From contig JAWLCP010000003.1 of NCBI GenBank assembly GCA_041687115.1, forward strand, positions 1-64,000: DNA of 64,000 nucleotides. The letters are read 5' to 3'. The stretch comes from SKLM01 sp041687115 (GTDB lineage Bacteria > Chloroflexota > Anaerolineae > B4-G1). The stretch's first letter is position 1. Every line of letters starts with the position of its first letter. Below the pieces are notes generated by a model. The model saw nothing but the letters and a program-made list of their open reading frames with translations. It was not told the origin of the DNA and did no database searches. The translations under genes and the position numbers were made by a program. Below, piece after piece: positions 30,805-40,132 of this stretch.

Positions 30805-32240
30805 GACCGCGGTCTCTGACGTTGAGGGACGTTCTGGAAGCTCTGATCGGGGTCCGGCCGGAGGGATTGGATCAGCGCGTGGCGGAGCCCGTGATTGATT
30901 CCCGCCAGGCCAGGCCGGGGGCGCTGTTCATCGCCTTCGAGGGCGAGAACGCTGACGGCCACGACTACGTCGGCGACGCTTTCTCAAGAGGGGCAGTTGC
31001 GGCGCTGGTCGAGCGCGAGGTGGACGCGGATGCTCAGGTCCTGGATCTTACGGGGCCGAGCGTAGCTCTGCCCGCCGACTGGTCGCTGCCCCTGGTGCTG
31101 AGGGTGGACAACACGCTGCGGGCGCTCCACAACATCGCGGCGTTCTGGCGGCGCGCGCAGGAGGGGCTGCGAGTCGTCGGGATCACGGGCAGTGTGGGGA
31201 AGACAACCACGAAGGAGCTGGCGGCCTCGGTGCTGTCGCGTCGGTACGTGACGGTCAAGAGCGAGGCCAGCTACAACAATGAGATCGGCCTGCCGCTGAC
31301 GCTGCTGCGTCTGACGAGCGAGCACGAGCGTGCCGTGTTGGAGATGGGGATGTACGACGTGGGGGAGATCTCCGATCTCGCTCGGATGGGCCAGCCGCAG
31401 ATCGGCGTGGTGACGATCATCAGGCCGGTGCACATGGAGCGCGCCGGCAGTTTCGAGCGCATCGTGAGGGCGAAGACGGAGTTGGTGGAGGCACTCCCGC
31501 CCGCGCCCGACGGCACGGCGATTCTCAACTATGACGACGAGAACGTGCGGAACATGGCGGGATCGACGGAGGCGCGCATCTTCACATACGGGCTGTCACC
31601 CCAGGCCGATCTCTGGGCCGACCGGATTGAGGGCCTGGGGTTGGAGGGGATTCGCTTCCGCATGCACTACCAGGGGGACACGCTCCACGTGAGGGTGCCG
31701 CTGCTGGGGCGGCACTCGGTCCACACCGCGCTGCGCGCGACGGCGGTGGGGCTGGTCGAAGGGCTGGGCTGGCAGGAGATCATCGAGGGTCTGCGTGAGG
31801 TGGAACCGTCGGCGCAGTTGCGGTTGTTTGCGGTGGCCGGCCCGCATGGTGCTACGATCCTGGACGACACGTACAACGCGAGCCCCTCTTCGACCATCGC
31901 AGCATTGAACTTGCTCGACGAGCTCGAGGGTCGCAAGATCGCGGTGCTGGGCGACATGCTGGAGCTGGGTGGGTACGAGCGGGAGGGACACGAGAAGGTG
32001 GGGATGCGTGCGCTGGATGTGGCCGACGTGCTCGTCACCGTTGGAAGGCTAGGGCGCATCATGGGCGAGGCCGCGGTGCGCTGGGGTATGTCGCCGGACA
32101 GGGTATACACGCTCGAGGACAATGACGAGGCCATCGATCTCTTGAGCAAGATGGTGAAGAAAGGTGACGTCGTTCTGGTGAAGGGCTCGCGGGCGTTGAA
32201 GATGGAGGAGATTGTCTCCGCGCTGAGCGCGGAGTCGTAG
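30801..32240 (+). CDS. murF: UDP-MurNAc-tripeptide D-Ala-D-Ala ligase
   Basis: 479 residues. It adds D-Ala-D-Ala to the nucleotide tripeptide. Mur ligase domain order: N-terminal UDP-binding (PVIDSRQARPGALFIAFEGENADGHDY), central ATPase with P-loop GITGSVGKTTTKE (127-139), NNEIGLPLTLL, and C-terminal domain with ILDDTYNASPSSTIAAL. The ATG at 30801 overlaps the PBP stop (ATGA). No murE lies between ftsI and murF, where it is usually found, so the meso-DAP, Lys or Orn adding step must be encoded elsewhere. Confidence 0.95.
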   Translation: MRPRSLTLRDVLEALIGVRPEGLDQRVAEPVIDSRQARPGALFIAFEGENADGHDYVGDAFSRGAVAALVEREVDADAQVLDLTGPSVALPADWSLPLVLRVDNTLRALHNIAAFWRRAQEGLRVVGITGSVGKTTTKELAASVLSRRYVTVKSEASYNNEIGLPLTLLRLTSEHERAVLEMGMYDVGEISDLARMGQPQIGVVTIIRPVHMERAGSFERIVRAKTELVEALPPAPDGTAILNYDDENVRNMAGSTEARIFTYGLSPQADLWADRIEGLGLEGIRFRMHYQGDTLHVRVPLLGRHSVHTALRATAVGLVEGLGWQEIIEGLREVEPSAQLRLFAVAGPHGATILDDTYNASPSSTIAALNLLDELEGRKIAVLGDMLELGGYEREGHEKVGMRALDVADVLVTVGRLGRIMGEAAVRWGMSPDRVYTLEDNDEAIDLLSKMVKKGDVVLVKGSRALKMEEIVSALSAES

Positions 32241-32256
32241 CGCAAGAACCCGACGT

Positions 32257-33261
32257 ATGGACAGAGCACTTATTCTGGCGAGTATTTCGTTTCTACTGGC
32301 AGTGGTGTGGGGGCCACTGCTCATACGCATTCTCCGTCACTACCGGATTGGCAAGCGGATTCGCATCGATTGTCCCGACGATCACGAGAGCAAGATGGGA
32401 ACACCTACGATGGGGGGCCTGATGATTGTTGTCCCCGTGATCCTGATCACGGTGGTGCTCAACATCTACAACTTGCTCGGTCGCACGGTGATCGGGCGTT
32501 CTATTCTGGTGCCACTGGGGGTGATGGTCATCTACGCTGTCATCGGAGGCCTCGACGACCTGGCGGGCGTGCGGGGTGTGCGGCGGGGTGCGGGCCTCAC
32601 GGCAGTCCGCAAGCTGGTCTGGGAGATCCCTCTGACGCTGGGGATCGCGGTGGTCATGCTGGTCACGGACATCCAGTTCGCCGGGGAGGTGGGCGTGCCG
32701 GGGGTGCGGGAGATGGTCAGCGTGGGCTGGGCATGGGTCGTCTTCGCGGCGTTCGTCATCTTGGGATTTGCCAACGCCGTCAACCTGACCGACGGGCTTG
32801 ATGGCCTGGCCGGGATCATTGTGGCCAGCGCGTTCGCCGCCTACGGGGTGATCGCTCAGCTGCAGGGTCAGTTCTATCTGATTCGTTTCTGCTTCACGGT
32901 GGTGGGCGCCTGTTTTGCGTTCCTTTGGTACAACGCCCATCCAGCTCAGATGTTCATGGGAGACACGGGCAGCCTGGCGCTCGGGGCGACGTTGGGCACG
33001 GTCGCATTGATGACGGGACAGTGGCTTCTCCTGCCGGTGGTGGCATTGATTCCCGTCGCCGAGACGTTGTCGGTCATTATTCAGGTTCTCTACTTCAAGT
33101 ACACGAAACGCCGGTTTGGCAAGGGACGGCGGGTTTTCAAGATGGCCCCTCTGCATCACCACTTCGAGCTGCTGGGATGGTCCGAGACGCAGGTGGTGCA
33201 GCGGTTCTGGCTGGTGGAGTTGCTGGCAGCGATGGCCGGCGTCGCGCTGGCGTTGCTGTAG
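32257..33261 (+). CDS. mraY: Phospho-MurNAc-pentapeptide translocase (lipid I synthase)
   Basis: 334 residues, ten predicted transmembrane segments. It transfers phospho-MurNAc-pentapeptide to undecaprenyl phosphate. Signatures: KMGTPTMGGLMI, GGLDDLAGV, NAVNLTDGLDGLAG (catalytic Asp region), WYNAHPAQMFMGDTGSLALG and KMAPLHHHFELLGWSE. No strong ribosome site before the ATG at 32257, but the 16-bp spacing from murF suggests coupling. Confidence 0.96.
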   Translation: MDRALILASISFLLAVVWGPLLIRILRHYRIGKRIRIDCPDDHESKMGTPTMGGLMIVVPVILITVVLNIYNLLGRTVIGRSILVPLGVMVIYAVIGGLDDLAGVRGVRRGAGLTAVRKLVWEIPLTLGIAVVMLVTDIQFAGEVGVPGVREMVSVGWAWVVFAAFVILGFANAVNLTDGLDGLAGIIVASAFAAYGVIAQLQGQFYLIRFCFTVVGACFAFLWYNAHPAQMFMGDTGSLALGATLGTVALMTGQWLLLPVVALIPVAETLSVIIQVLYFKYTKRRFGKGRRVFKMAPLHHHFELLGWSETQVVQRFWLVELLAAMAGVALALL

Positions 33262-33330
33262 GTGGCGCGGGCTGGCCGCGGATCTGGCTCGAGTTGAGAG
33301 CAGGCCGCCGCAAGCCAATATGGATCGTCT

Positions 33331-34752
33331 ATGGTAGGAGTGGGACTGGAAGGAGAGAGACTGAGAGACAAACACGTGGTGATTCTCGGTTTGGGCCGCC
33401 AGGGAGTGGCATTGGCCCGTTTCCTGGTCGGCGCCGGCGCCGAGGTGACCGCATCTGATCTGAAGGATGAATCCGCTCTGGTCGATCAACTGGAGGAGCT
33501 GGCAGATCTGCCGATTCATTATGCGCTGGGTGAACACCCGATCCATCTGCTGGACGACGCCGATTTCGTATGCGTCAGTGGGGGAGTGCCCCTCGGCATC
33601 CCCATCGTGGGGGAGGCGCGCGAGCGAGGTATCCCTCTCACCAACGACGCACAGATCTTCCTGGAACGTTGTCCGGCCTCGGTCATCGGCATCACCGGCT
33701 CATCCGGGAAGACGACCACGACGGCGCTGGTGGGCGAGATGTGCCGGGCGGCCGGGCTGCGCACATGGGTCGGGGGAAACATCGGCAACCCCCTCATCTC
33801 GGACCTGGACGCGATTGGACCGGGGGATCGTGTGGTGATGGAGTTGTCGAGCTTTCAGTTGGAGCTTATGCACACGAGCCCGCACATCGCGGCGGTGCTC
33901 AACATCACGCCAAACCATCTGGATCGACATGGGACGATGGAGAACTACATCGCGGCCAAGCAGAACGTGCTGGCGCATCAGACACGGGAGGACGTGGCCG
34001 TGTTGGGCTACGACGATGCCAACGCGAGGGCGCTGGCTCTGGAGACCCCGGCCCGTCTCTACTTCTTCAGCGGGGGCGCCGAGGTGGAGGCGGGGGCGTT
34101 CAAGACGAACGGTGAGCTGACGCTGCGTATGAACGGGGACGCCAGGGAGCCCAGCGAGCGGGTCGACCGTGAGATCTGCAAGGCCGCGGAGGTGCGGCTG
34201 CTTGGGGACCACAACTTGCTGAATGTGCTGGCGGCGAGCGCGTTGGCCGGGGTGGCCGGGGTGCCGTTGCAGGCAATCCGGGAGGTGGCGACAACGTTCA
34301 CGGGCGTGGAGCACCGCCTGGAGCTGGTGCGTGAGCTCAAAGGCGCGCGCTGGTACGACGACTCCATCGCCACGGCTCCGGAGCGAGCGTTGGCCGCGAT
34401 CCGTTCGTTCGATGAACCCATGGTGCTGCTGGCCGGTGGTCGGGACAAGGATCTGCCCTGGGAGGCCTTGGCGGACAGTACGGTGCGGCGGGTGCGCCGA
34501 TTGATCACTTTCGGCGAGGCGGGCCCCATGATTACGGAGCTGGTGAGCGAGACGATGGCGCAGGAGGGTGGAGGGGGGACCCTGGAGGGCATCTCGCGTA
34601 TGGGGACGCTGGAGGAAGCTGTAGAGGAAGCTGCTCGGCTCGCCCGACCCGGCGATGTGGTGCTTCTCTCACCGGGAGGCACGAGCTTCGATGCATTTCG
34701 TGACTTTGCCGAGCGAGGGGATCGGTTCAAAGAGCTGGTGCGGGAGCTGTAG
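33331..34752 (+). CDS. murD: UDP-MurNAc-L-Ala D-glutamate ligase
   Basis: 473 residues. It adds D-Glu in the second peptide step. KHVVILGLGRQGVALARFL forms the N-terminal Rossmann-like domain, the P-loop is GITGSSGKTTTT (120-131), followed by GGNIGNPL, MELSSFQLE, NITPNHLDRHG and the C-terminal GVEHRLELV, WYDDSIATAPERALAAI and LLAGGRDKDLPWE. The ATG at 33331 adds about 12 residues before the conserved core; a start nearer KHVV is possible. Confidence 0.96.
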   Translation: MVGVGLEGERLRDKHVVILGLGRQGVALARFLVGAGAEVTASDLKDESALVDQLEELADLPIHYALGEHPIHLLDDADFVCVSGGVPLGIPIVGEARERGIPLTNDAQIFLERCPASVIGITGSSGKTTTTALVGEMCRAAGLRTWVGGNIGNPLISDLDAIGPGDRVVMELSSFQLELMHTSPHIAAVLNITPNHLDRHGTMENYIAAKQNVLAHQTREDVAVLGYDDANARALALETPARLYFFSGGAEVEAGAFKTNGELTLRMNGDAREPSERVDREICKAAEVRLLGDHNLLNVLAASALAGVAGVPLQAIREVATTFTGVEHRLELVRELKGARWYDDSIATAPERALAAIRSFDEPMVLLAGGRDKDLPWEALADSTVRRVRRLITFGEAGPMITELVSETMAQEGGGGTLEGISRMGTLEEAVEEAARLARPGDVVLLSPGGTSFDAFRDFAERGDRFKELVREL

Positions 34753-34787
34753 CGAGGTTGTCGCGAGGCTGAGTGCGTGGGGGACGG

Positions 34788-36023
34788 ATGATGAGTAAGA
34801 AGGCTCAGTGGATACAAGGGGACCCGGACTACGTCCTGATCCTGACGGTTGCTGGCTTGGTCATCGCCGGGCTGATGATTGTCTACAGCGCCACGTTCGA
34901 CTGGTCCTACCAGGACCATGGAAGCTCGCTCCAGATCACGCTGAACCAGGCGCGATGGGTGGGGTTGGGTGCGGTGGCCCTCATCGTGCTGACGTTCATT
35001 CCCTATGACTGGTTGGAGAAGGCGGCGGTGCCGATCATGGGAGCGACCCTGCTCTCACTGCTCCTGGTGCTCCTGATCGGGCATAAGCGTTTCGGCGCGC
35101 AGCGGTCGTTTCTGGGCGGCTCAGTTCACCCCGGCGAGTTGGCGAAGCTCTCGTTGGTGATCTACATCGCTGCCTGGCTTTCGTCGAAGGGCGAGCAGAT
35201 TCGGGACGTGACGTACGGAATGATCCCGTTTGCCGTGCTGATCGGTGTGGTGGCCGGCTTGATCGTGGCACAACCGGACATAGGGACGGCGATACTGATC
35301 TCCGTGACGTCCCTTGCGGTATTCTTCTTTGCTGGTGCCGATATCTTCCAGCTCGCCATCGGCGGTGCCGTGAGCGTGGCCACGTTTGCGTTCTTCATCA
35401 CCAAGTTCCCGCACGCCTCCGATCGCATTTCTGACTGGCTGAAGGTATGGCGGAGCCCGGAGTTGGCTGGATATCAGATGAAACAGACGCTCATCGCTCT
35501 GGGCAGCGGAGGGCCGTTCGGCGTTGGGCTGGGGCAGGGTCAGCAGAAGCTGGGCTATCTGCCGACGCCACACACGGATACCATCTTCGCCGTGGTAGGT
35601 GAGGAGGCCGGTCTCGTGGGGTGTCTCATCCTGATCGGGCTCTACGCGGTGTTTGCCTACCGGGGTTTCAAGATCACGATGGACGCGCAGGAACCGTTTG
35701 CAGCCTTGCTGGCGTGTGGCGTGACGTGCTGGATCACGTTCCAGGCCCTGATCAACGTGGGTGTCGTCACCGGCCTGATTCCGTTCACCGGCATGGCATT
35801 GCCGTTCGTCAGTTGCGGTGGATCGTCAATGGTGACGTCGCTGGCGGGTGTGGGGGTGCTGCTCAGCGTATCGCGTGGCAGACGCCTGGGCGACCGTGTC
35901 AGCAAGCGCACCACCAGGGGGGAGGGAACCCGCCAGTATGCGTATCTGGGTAGCCGGGGGGGGGACCGGAGGACACGTGTATCCCGGTCTCGCCGTCGTC
36001 CAGGCGCTTCGCGCCGCCGATAA
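34788..36023 (+). CDS. ftsW: SEDS glycosyltransferase FtsW (lipid II polymerase)
   Basis: 411 residues, about ten transmembrane helices. It polymerises lipid II at the septum with the class B PBP. SEDS signatures: GHKRFGAQRSF, VHPGELAKLSLVIYIA, IVAQPDIGTAI, QTLIALGSGGPFGVGLGQGQQK, TDTIFAVVGEEAGLVG and PFTGMALPFVSCGGSSM. Start ATG at 34788 (or 34791) after GGGGGA. The frame continues 86 nt into murG, giving an Arg-rich tail (RGGDRRTRVSRSRRRP) unlike other FtsW proteins. FtsW is distinguished from RodA mainly by dcw position. Confidence 0.93.
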   Translation: MMSKKAQWIQGDPDYVLILTVAGLVIAGLMIVYSATFDWSYQDHGSSLQITLNQARWVGLGAVALIVLTFIPYDWLEKAAVPIMGATLLSLLLVLLIGHKRFGAQRSFLGGSVHPGELAKLSLVIYIAAWLSSKGEQIRDVTYGMIPFAVLIGVVAGLIVAQPDIGTAILISVTSLAVFFFAGADIFQLAIGGAVSVATFAFFITKFPHASDRISDWLKVWRSPELAGYQMKQTLIALGSGGPFGVGLGQGQQKLGYLPTPHTDTIFAVVGEEAGLVGCLILIGLYAVFAYRGFKITMDAQEPFAALLACGVTCWITFQALINVGVVTGLIPFTGMALPFVSCGGSSMVTSLAGVGVLLSVSRGRRLGDRVSKRTTRGEGTRQYAYLGSRGGDRRTRVSRSRRRPGASRRR

Positions 36024-37020
36024 GCAGGAGGTCACCTACGTCGGGGGACGCGGAGGGATCGAACAGCAACTGGCGCAGCGTGCGGGGCTTCGATTCGTGG
36101 GCATACCGGCGGGTGGCGTCCACGGAGTCGCGCCCGTGAGGGCGGCGCAGAACATTGTCAAGTTGGTGCAGGGTTGGTGGGCGGCGTACATGCTCGGCCG
36201 CCGCGAGCGCCCGTCGGCGCTCTTCGCCACCGGGGGATACGCCAGCGTGCCGGTCGCACTGGCGGCTCGGGTGCTGGGGGTGCCCGTTCTGGTGTACCTT
36301 CCGGACATTGAGCCTGGCCTGGCGGTACGTTTCATCGCTCGGCTGGCTGCGAGGGTGGCGGTGACGGTAGAGGACTCACGCAGGTACTTTGCGGATCAAA
36401 AGGTGATCGTAACCGGCTACCCCGTTCGCGTCGAGTTCCGCGGCCTGGATCGAGAGGAAGCGCGAGAGGCACTGGGATTGGTGCCTGACGAACGAGTAGT
36501 CTTGGTGATGGGTGGGAGCCGGGGGGCGCGGAGCATCAATCGTGCTCTGGGGAGTGTATTGGAGCAGGTGCTGGACATGACACAGGTGGTACATCTGAGC
36601 GGAGAGCTGGATTGGCCCGCGGTTCGTGAGCGGCGGGATGCGCTGCCGGCGAGGCTACGGGAGCGATACCACGCCGTGCCCTACCTGCACGAGATGGAAT
36701 ACGCTCTGGCGTCGGCGAATCTGGCGGTGAGCCGTGCCGGGGCCTCGACGTTGGGAGAGATGCCGTTTTTCGGGCTGCCGGCGGTTCTCGTGCCGTATCC
36801 ACACGCGTGGCGGTACCAACGGGTCAATGCCGAATGGTTGACAGAGAGAGGAGCAGCGGTCACGCTGCGGGATGAACGGTTGGAGCAGGAGCTACTGCCG
36901 ACGTTACGAGGGCTTCTGAAGGACGGAGAGCGGCTGGCGCAGATGGAGGATCGTGCCCGGGAGTTGTCCCGGCCCGATGCAGCGGCTCGCCTGGCAAGGA
37001 ACCTCCTCACACTAGCATAG
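35938..37020 (+). CDS. murG: UDP-GlcNAc:lipid I GlcNAc transferase
   Basis: 360 residues, GT28. It makes lipid II at the inner face of the membrane. GGGTGGHVYPGLAVV is the N-terminal glycine loop, followed by GGYASVPVALAA, the C-terminal UDP-GlcNAc domain with MGGSRGARSINRAL, and SRAGASTLGEMPFFGLPAVLVPYPHAW (the donor-binding region). The ATG at 35938 follows GGGAGGGAA and lies inside the ftsW reading frame, an 86-nt overlap. Confidence 0.96.
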   Translation: MRIWVAGGGTGGHVYPGLAVVQALRAADKQEVTYVGGRGGIEQQLAQRAGLRFVGIPAGGVHGVAPVRAAQNIVKLVQGWWAAYMLGRRERPSALFATGGYASVPVALAARVLGVPVLVYLPDIEPGLAVRFIARLAARVAVTVEDSRRYFADQKVIVTGYPVRVEFRGLDREEAREALGLVPDERVVLVMGGSRGARSINRALGSVLEQVLDMTQVVHLSGELDWPAVRERRDALPARLRERYHAVPYLHEMEYALASANLAVSRAGASTLGEMPFFGLPAVLVPYPHAWRYQRVNAEWLTERGAAVTLRDERLEQELLPTLRGLLKDGERLAQMEDRARELSRPDAAARLARNLLTLA

Positions 37021-37031
37021 GACGGTGGGCG

Positions 37032-37556
37032 ATGGTACCACTGGATACAGTCTTATGGACGTTCGTCCTCCTCTTTGGGTTGATGGGAGCCCTGCGGGGA
37101 TGGTCGAAGGAGATGCTGGTGCTCTTCAGCGTGGTGGTGGCACTGGCCATGCGGCTTATCTTCACCGAGTACGTGCCTTTTGTCAGGGATTTCTTCGCCC
37201 GGCCCCCGGTGCAGCAGTTCTATCTGTACAGCGGGCTGGTGGTCTTGATGACCATCGCCGGGTACGCGGGGCCCGCGGTCTCTGGGCGATTGGCGCATGC
37301 GTCGGCGCGCGAGACGCTTCAGGACATCCTGCTGGGGTTCATCATCGGTGCGATAAATGGGTTCCTGATCATTGGCTCGATCTGGTACTTCCTGGACGCG
37401 GCCGGGTACAACATCATGGGGATAACACCGCCGCCTCCTGACTCGATGGCTGCGGCGCTGGCGAGCAGCTATCTGCCACCGCTCTGGCTCACGGACGCGG
37501 TGCTGTTGACCGCCTTTTCATTCGCGTCGGTTTTCGTGATCATCGTGCTGGTCTAA
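37032..37556 (+). CDS. cvpA: CvpA-family membrane protein
   Basis: 174 residues with four hydrophobic segments: TVLWTFVLLFGLMGALRGW (CvpA signature of a helix followed by RGW-KE), VVVALAMRLIF, YLYSGLVVLMTIAGY, and a central DILLGFIIGAINGFLIIGSIWYFL with the GAINGF turn typical of CvpA. A last hydrophobic segment ends at the C-terminus. CvpA proteins have been linked to colicin V export and envelope stress. The location between murG and murC is unusual and suggests an envelope role. Confidence 0.78.
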   Translation: MVPLDTVLWTFVLLFGLMGALRGWSKEMLVLFSVVVALAMRLIFTEYVPFVRDFFARPPVQQFYLYSGLVVLMTIAGYAGPAVSGRLAHASARETLQDILLGFIIGAINGFLIIGSIWYFLDAAGYNIMGITPPPPDSMAAALASSYLPPLWLTDAVLLTAFSFASVFVIIVLV

Positions 37557-37569
37557 GTGAGAGGTTGAC

Positions 37570-38970
37570 GTGAGCGGTATGTCCACCACATCCGGCGTCC
37601 CCCATAAGCGCGTCCACCTGGTGGGTGTCGGGGGGGCGGGTCTCTCCGCCATCGCTCGTGTGCTTCTGGAGCAGGGGAGCGAGGTCAGCGGATCCGACCT
37701 GGTGATGTCGCCAGTGGCGGAGGCGTTGGCGCGGGACGGTGCTCGCGTTTTCGAGGGCCATGCCGCCGAGAACGTCGACGGTGCCGACGTGGTCCTGGTC
37801 TCGTCGGCGGTCCCGGAGGACAACGTGGAGATCCAGGCGGCACAGGCAGCGGGTATCCCCGTCGTGGGCCGGCCGGCGTTCCTCGGGCAGCTGATGGAGG
37901 GAAAGCGCGGCATCGCCGTGGCCGGGACGCACGGCAAGACCACGACGACGGCGATGATCGCCTCCATTCTGCTGGCGGCAGGGCGCGACCCGACGTTCGT
38001 CGTCGGGGGCGTGCTGGCGGGCCTGGAGACGAACGCGAGGGCGGGGGCGGGATCGCTGTTCGTCGTCGAGGCGGACGAGTATGACTGCACGTTCCTGAGC
38101 CTCAGTCCAGAGGTGGCCGTGGTGACGAACGTGGAGCACGATCATCCGGACTGCTACCCGACGTTCGACGATTTCCGGGCCGCGTTCGAGGAGTTCGTGG
38201 GGTTGGTACCGGAGCGAGGATTGCTCGTGGTGTGCTGGGATGATCCGGTGGCTCGCGAGATCGGCGAGCGGCGGGCCGATGCGACGCCGGTGACGTTCTT
38301 TGGGCTGGGCGAAGGGGCAGCGTGGCGAGCCGAGGAAATCAGCCCCAATTTCGCGGGCGGTGTCGATTTTCTGGCCATACGCGAAGGGGAGACCATGGGT
38401 CTGGTGCGGCTTCGGATTCCCGGGGCTCACAACGCTTCGAACGCGATGGCGGCATTGGCGGTGAGCGACTATCTCCAGGTACCGTTTCGGGTCGCTCGAG
38501 AGGCCCTGACGGAGTTCTACGGCGTGGCGCGTCGCTTCGAGGTCAAGGGGGAGGCCGACGGGGTGGTGGTGGTGGACGACTACGCCCATCACCCGACGGA
38601 GATCCGGGCGACGCTGCGGGCTGCGGTCGGGCGCTTCCCGGAGCGGCGCATCTGGGCGGTGTGGCAGCCGCACACCTACACCCGCACGAAGGAGCTGTTG
38701 ACCGAGTTCGCGGCGTCGTTTGGCGACGCCGATGAGGTGATCGTGCTTCCCATCTACGCGGCGCGAGAGACGGACAGTCTGGGAGTGAGCGCTGCCCGCG
38801 TCGTGGAGGCGATGGACCACCGCGGCGTCCGCGCTGCGAGATCGATGGAGGAGGCGCTGACCTGGTTGGGGACTGAGGTGAGGCCAGGCGACGTGGTGCT
38901 CACGCTGGGCGCGGGCGACGGACACCTGGTCGGTGACTGGTTGCTGGAGGTGCTCGAGAGAGCAGGATGA
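37570..38970 (+). CDS. murC: UDP-MurNAc L-alanine ligase
   Basis: 466 residues. First amino acid addition to UDP-MurNAc. HLVGVGGAGLSAIARVL (UDP-MurNAc-binding), P-loop GTHGKTTTT (119-127), VVEADEYDCTFL, NVEHDHPDCYPTFDDF, ARRFEVKGEADGVVVVDDYAHHPTEI (C-terminal domain) and QPHTYTRTK. Start GTG at 37570 with GAGGTTG upstream; ATG four codons later is an alternative. Its stop overlaps the start of a 54-codon ORF (ATGA). Confidence 0.96.
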   Translation: MSGMSTTSGVPHKRVHLVGVGGAGLSAIARVLLEQGSEVSGSDLVMSPVAEALARDGARVFEGHAAENVDGADVVLVSSAVPEDNVEIQAAQAAGIPVVGRPAFLGQLMEGKRGIAVAGTHGKTTTTAMIASILLAAGRDPTFVVGGVLAGLETNARAGAGSLFVVEADEYDCTFLSLSPEVAVVTNVEHDHPDCYPTFDDFRAAFEEFVGLVPERGLLVVCWDDPVAREIGERRADATPVTFFGLGEGAAWRAEEISPNFAGGVDFLAIREGETMGLVRLRIPGAHNASNAMAALAVSDYLQVPFRVAREALTEFYGVARRFEVKGEADGVVVVDDYAHHPTEIRATLRAAVGRFPERRIWAVWQPHTYTRTKELLTEFAASFGDADEVIVLPIYAARETDSLGVSAARVVEAMDHRGVRAARSMEEALTWLGTEVRPGDVVLTLGAGDGHLVGDWLLEVLERAG

Positions 38971-39131
38971 TGGAGAAGAGAGACCAAGTTGAAGGGAACC
39001 AGAGGGGCGAAGAGTTGAAGGGACGTTTGAAGGGCGTGCGCAAGCGGAAGCAGGTCCAGCAGTGCCTGGGGCAGGACGGGGTGGCGTTCAAGGTGCGGCT
39101 GGCAAGGGCACGAGGGCGCGTTGGCCGCTGA
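38967..39131 (+). CDS. 54-aa basic protein between murC and murB
   Basis: This short ORF begins with ATG at 38967 overlapping the murC stop (ATGA) and ends in a TGA that overlaps the first codons of murB (murB start at 39121). It has 54 residues, strongly basic: MMEKRDQVEG at the start, a KGRLKGVRKRKQ helix-like centre and VRLARARGRVGR at the end. About 80% of third codon positions are G or C, as in its neighbours. No family was recognised. The double overlap makes it look like a real translationally coupled gene, but chance cannot be excluded without homologues. It could instead be a long spacer. Confidence 0.45.
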   Translation: MMEKRDQVEGNQRGEELKGRLKGVRKRKQVQQCLGQDGVAFKVRLARARGRVGR

Positions 39132-40131
39132 ATCGAACCTGTCCGCTCTGGCGGAAGCCCTGGGTCCGTGCGCGCGCCGCGACGTGCCGTTGGCGCCCTT
39201 CACGTCGATCCGTGTGGGGGGGGCCGCCGACGTCTTCGTCGTCGCCGGGAGCCAGGACGAGCTGGTGCACGCGGTCAGGCTGGCGCGACACTATGACGTC
39301 CCCTGGCAGGTATTGGGCAGCGGCTGCAACGTCCTGATCGCGGATGAGGGAGTGCGCGGCCTGGTGATCGCCAATCGGGCAGAGTCGATCTTCATCGAAG
39401 GTGGGCTCGCGCGGGCGGAGTCGGGGGCGAAGCTGACCGTGCTGGCTCAGAGGGCGGTGGAGGCTGGCCTCGAGGGCCTTGCCTGGGCAGCGGGTCTGCC
39501 GGGTACGGTCGGCGGGGCCGTGGTGGGGAACGCGGGTGCTTTTGAGGGGGACGTCGCCGGCGTGCTCGGCAGTGCGACGATGCTGGAGCCCGACGACGAG
39601 GTAAGGGAGAGACCGAACACCTGGTTCGAGTTCCGGTATCGGGGGAGCCGCCTGAAGGGCCGGCCACACGTTGCAGCGGAGGACGGTTTCGGCAGAGGGG
39701 AGGCAGCAGATGGCGGATACGTGGTTCTGAAGGCGGCGTTCGATCTGAAGCCTGGGAACCGGGCGGCGTTGCGGGCGAGAGCCGAGGAGATTCTGACCTG
39801 GCGCAGGACGCGCCATCCGTCGGGCGCGACCATGGGCTCGACGTTCAAGAATCCGCCGGGCGGGCACGCCGGCCGGCTCATCGAGCGAGCCGGGCTGAAG
39901 GGGCTGCGGATAGGTGGAGCACAGATATCGGAACAGCACGCGAACTTCTTCGTCAACGTGGACGATGCCACGGCCGTTGACGTGTGGGCCCTCATCGAGC
40001 GAGCGCGGGCGGAGGTGAGACGACAGTTTGGGGTGGTTCTAGAGCTGGAGATCGAGCCGCTGGGTTGGGACGGGAGCGTCATGAACGGGACCTCGACAAA
40101 GTGCCAGGGCAGGGCAGATGGGAACGGATGA
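39121..40131 (+). CDS. murB: UDP-N-acetylenolpyruvoylglucosamine reductase
   Basis: 336 residues. FAD enzyme giving UDP-MurNAc. Signatures: FTSIRVGGAADVFVVAG, LGSGCNVLIADEGVRG, AGLPGTVGGAVVGNAGAFEGD, the Tyr-containing WFEFRYRGSRLKG, and the type I C-terminus RHPSGATMGSTFKNPPGGHAG (catalytic Ser) and ISEQHANFFVN. Start TTG at 39121 is preferred because no ATG/GTG precedes the conserved region in a better position; it overlaps the end of the 54-aa ORF by 11 bp. Confidence 0.94.
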   Translation: MAAESNLSALAEALGPCARRDVPLAPFTSIRVGGAADVFVVAGSQDELVHAVRLARHYDVPWQVLGSGCNVLIADEGVRGLVIANRAESIFIEGGLARAESGAKLTVLAQRAVEAGLEGLAWAAGLPGTVGGAVVGNAGAFEGDVAGVLGSATMLEPDDEVRERPNTWFEFRYRGSRLKGRPHVAAEDGFGRGEAADGGYVVLKAAFDLKPGNRAALRARAEEILTWRRTRHPSGATMGSTFKNPPGGHAGRLIERAGLKGLRIGGAQISEQHANFFVNVDDATAVDVWALIERARAEVRRQFGVVLELEIEPLGWDGSVMNGTSTKCQGRADGNG

Positions 40132-40132
40132 G

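Noticed and set aside
32293..33546. 417-codon minus-strand frame opposite mraY
   Set aside because: His/Asp/Arg-rich shadow; mraY has all its signatures on the plus strand.
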